DNA from: Dehalococcoidia bacterium UBA3254
Lineage (GTDB): Bacteria; Chloroflexota; Dehalococcoidia; Dehalococcoidales; UBA3254
Reading direction: 5' to 3'
Assembly (NCBI GenBank): GCA_002362735.1
Contig: DEUU01000418.1
Location: 1-7,376 of the forward strand
Length of the DNA stretch: 7,376 nt
The notes beneath the pieces are model-generated. The model saw only the letters and a list, made by a program, of their open reading frames with translations, searched no databases and had not been told where the DNA came from. A program made the position numbers and the translations under genes. The stretch's first letter is position 1, and each line of letters begins with the position of its first letter. Below, one piece after another: positions 6,406-7,376 of this stretch.

Positions 6406-7376
6406 CTAAAGACTTTTTGCTTCGGTCTGAGCGGGTACCGCTACACCGGTATGCCGCACCCCGGTTTCTGAAGGCTTCTCTGAATTTGAAATTGGCTCGG
6501 AAAAGGCAGCGTCCAGTTGCTCTCCTTCCAAAGTCTCTTTAACCAGCAGCTTTTCAGCAATGTGGATGAGTCTCGGCTTATTCTCTTCCAGTATTTTTTT
6601 CGCCGTCTGGTGGGCAATTTCCAGAATATCATGCACCTCTTCATCGATCAGCTCAGCTGTCTTCTCGCTGTAATCTTTTTCCTCCGGAGGGCCAAAACCT
6701 AAATAAGCCGCGCGGTTTTCCCGACCAAATGTCCGCAGCCCCAGTTTCTCACTCATGCCGTAGTCGGTTATCATTCTGCGCGCCAGGTCGGTAGCCTGTT
6801 TGATGTCGCTGTGCGGTCCGGTAGAAACATGACCGAGCATAATCTGCTCAGCCGCATGACCCGCCACCAGCACGGCTAAGGAATCCTTAAACTGCAATGC
6901 ATTCATGAAATAACGGTCCTCCGTCAAGAGACGGGTATAACCTCCCATGGAGCCGCGGGCTACGATGGATATTTTACGTACCGGGTCCACATTGGGAAGC
7001 ATATGGGCGACCAGTGCGTGGCCTGATTCATGGTAAGCCGCCGTTTCTTTATCCCTCGGATTAATCTGGAGGCTTTTCCTTTCCGGCCCGGCAATGACGC
7101 GGTCTACTGAATCCTCAATTTCATCCATACCTATAGTCGATTTATTGCGCCTGACCGCCAGAATGGCCGCTTCGTTCATGAGATTGGCGAGGTCCGCGCC
7201 GCTGAAGCCATGGGTTTCCTTAGCAATCACCGATAAATCTACAGTCTTGTCCAGTCCTTTCCCCTTGGCGTGAATCTGGAGAATGGCTTGCCTGCCTTTG
7301 GTATCCGGAAGTTCGAGTGTGACTCGCCTGTCGAAACGGCCGGGGCGGAGCAAGGCCGGGTCCAGGACATCTACCC
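6406..7376 (-). CDS. ftsH: ATP-dependent zinc metalloprotease FtsH, C-terminal part (5' end outside window)
   Basis: The frame is open to the right edge and gives 322 residues of the C-terminal half of FtsH, which degrades membrane and short-lived cytoplasmic proteins as a membrane-anchored hexamer. Visible in order are the second region of homology of the AAA+ module (LDPALLRPGRFDRR), the AAA lid (GFSGADLANLMNEAA), the zinc motif HESGH (codons at 7018-7032), the region STGPHSDIKQATDLARRM that supplies the third zinc ligand Asp, and YGMSEKLG. The Leu codon TTG at 7353 is inside the conserved ALLRPGRFD motif, so it is not a start. Walker A and B and the N-terminal membrane helices lie outside the window. 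After the conserved helical end (about EGEQLDAAF) comes a 30-residue low-complexity tail rich in Ser, Pro and Glu, as is common in this family. It is the only clear housekeeping gene here. Confidence 0.95.
   Translation of the reverse strand, partial: VDVLDPALLRPGRFDRRVTLELPDTKGRQAILQIHAKGKGLDKTVDLSVIAKETHGFSGADLANLMNEAAILAVRRNKSTIGMDEIEDSVDRVIAGPERKSLQINPRDKETAAYHESGHALVAHMLPNVDPVRKISIVARGSMGGYTRLLTEDRYFMNALQFKDSLAVLVAGHAAEQIMLGHVSTGPHSDIKQATDLARRMITDYGMSEKLGLRTFGRENRAAYLGFGPPEEKDYSEKTAELIDEEVHDILEIAHQTAKKILEENKPRLIHIAEKLLVKETLEGEQLDAAFSEPISNSEKPSETGVRHTGVAVPAQTEAKSL

Noticed and set aside
7351..7353. TTG as the start codon of the FtsH frame
   Set aside because: It encodes a conserved Leu of the LDPALLRPGRFD motif and the frame stays open to the window edge, so the gene is simply cut.

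Overview
The window reads as a piece of a bacterial chromosome or assembled contig. It has strong Shine-Dalgarno sites throughout and a bacterial-type FtsH protease. It carries five intact plus-strand genes, one intact minus-strand gene, one gene cut at each edge, and one broken gene. A cobalamin/radical-SAM enzyme, a rubredoxin-like metal site and an oxalate/formate-type transporter suggest an anaerobe or facultative organism. The mix of gene families, including a DUF6653 protein and a truncated LCMT-type methyltransferase, reminds me of uncultured Chloroflexota (Dehalococcoidia-like). That is an impression from family content, not a demonstrated assignment.

Left block (1-1941, plus strand): the 3' tail of an unidentified gene overlaps an alpha/beta hydrolase gene. 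The hydrolase gene is followed without a gap by the remnant of a SAM-dependent methyltransferase. Only its N-terminal motif survives, with an apparent one-base frameshift in an A-run near its start and a stop after about 50 residues. That stop overlaps the start of a DUF6653 membrane protein gene in an ATGA junction. The tight overlaps imply one transcript. A hydrolase next to a methyltransferase suggests a decayed small-molecule tailoring operon.

Middle (1942-5115, plus strand): a 181-bp spacer holds a plausible promoter and an operator-like dyad ahead of a 12-helix MFS transporter of the oxalate/formate or monocarboxylate type. A 326-bp gene-free stretch, AT-rich at its right end, precedes a stand-alone B12-binding-domain radical SAM enzyme of unknown substrate.

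Right block (5116-7376): a two-part protein with an N-terminal short rubredoxin-like metal site and a C-terminal DUF2231 membrane domain lies on the plus strand. It converges, with only 5 bp between stop codons, on a minus-strand four-helix membrane protein that starts with TTG. Farther right, also on the minus strand, is the C-terminal part of the FtsH protease, whose AAA+ N-terminal part lies beyond the window.

The points most worth a second look are the methyltransferase remnant, the rubredoxin-DUF2231 protein with its convergent membrane partner, and the orphan B12-radical SAM enzyme. I saw no CRISPR array, tRNA, rRNA, complete insertion sequence or recognisable defence system.
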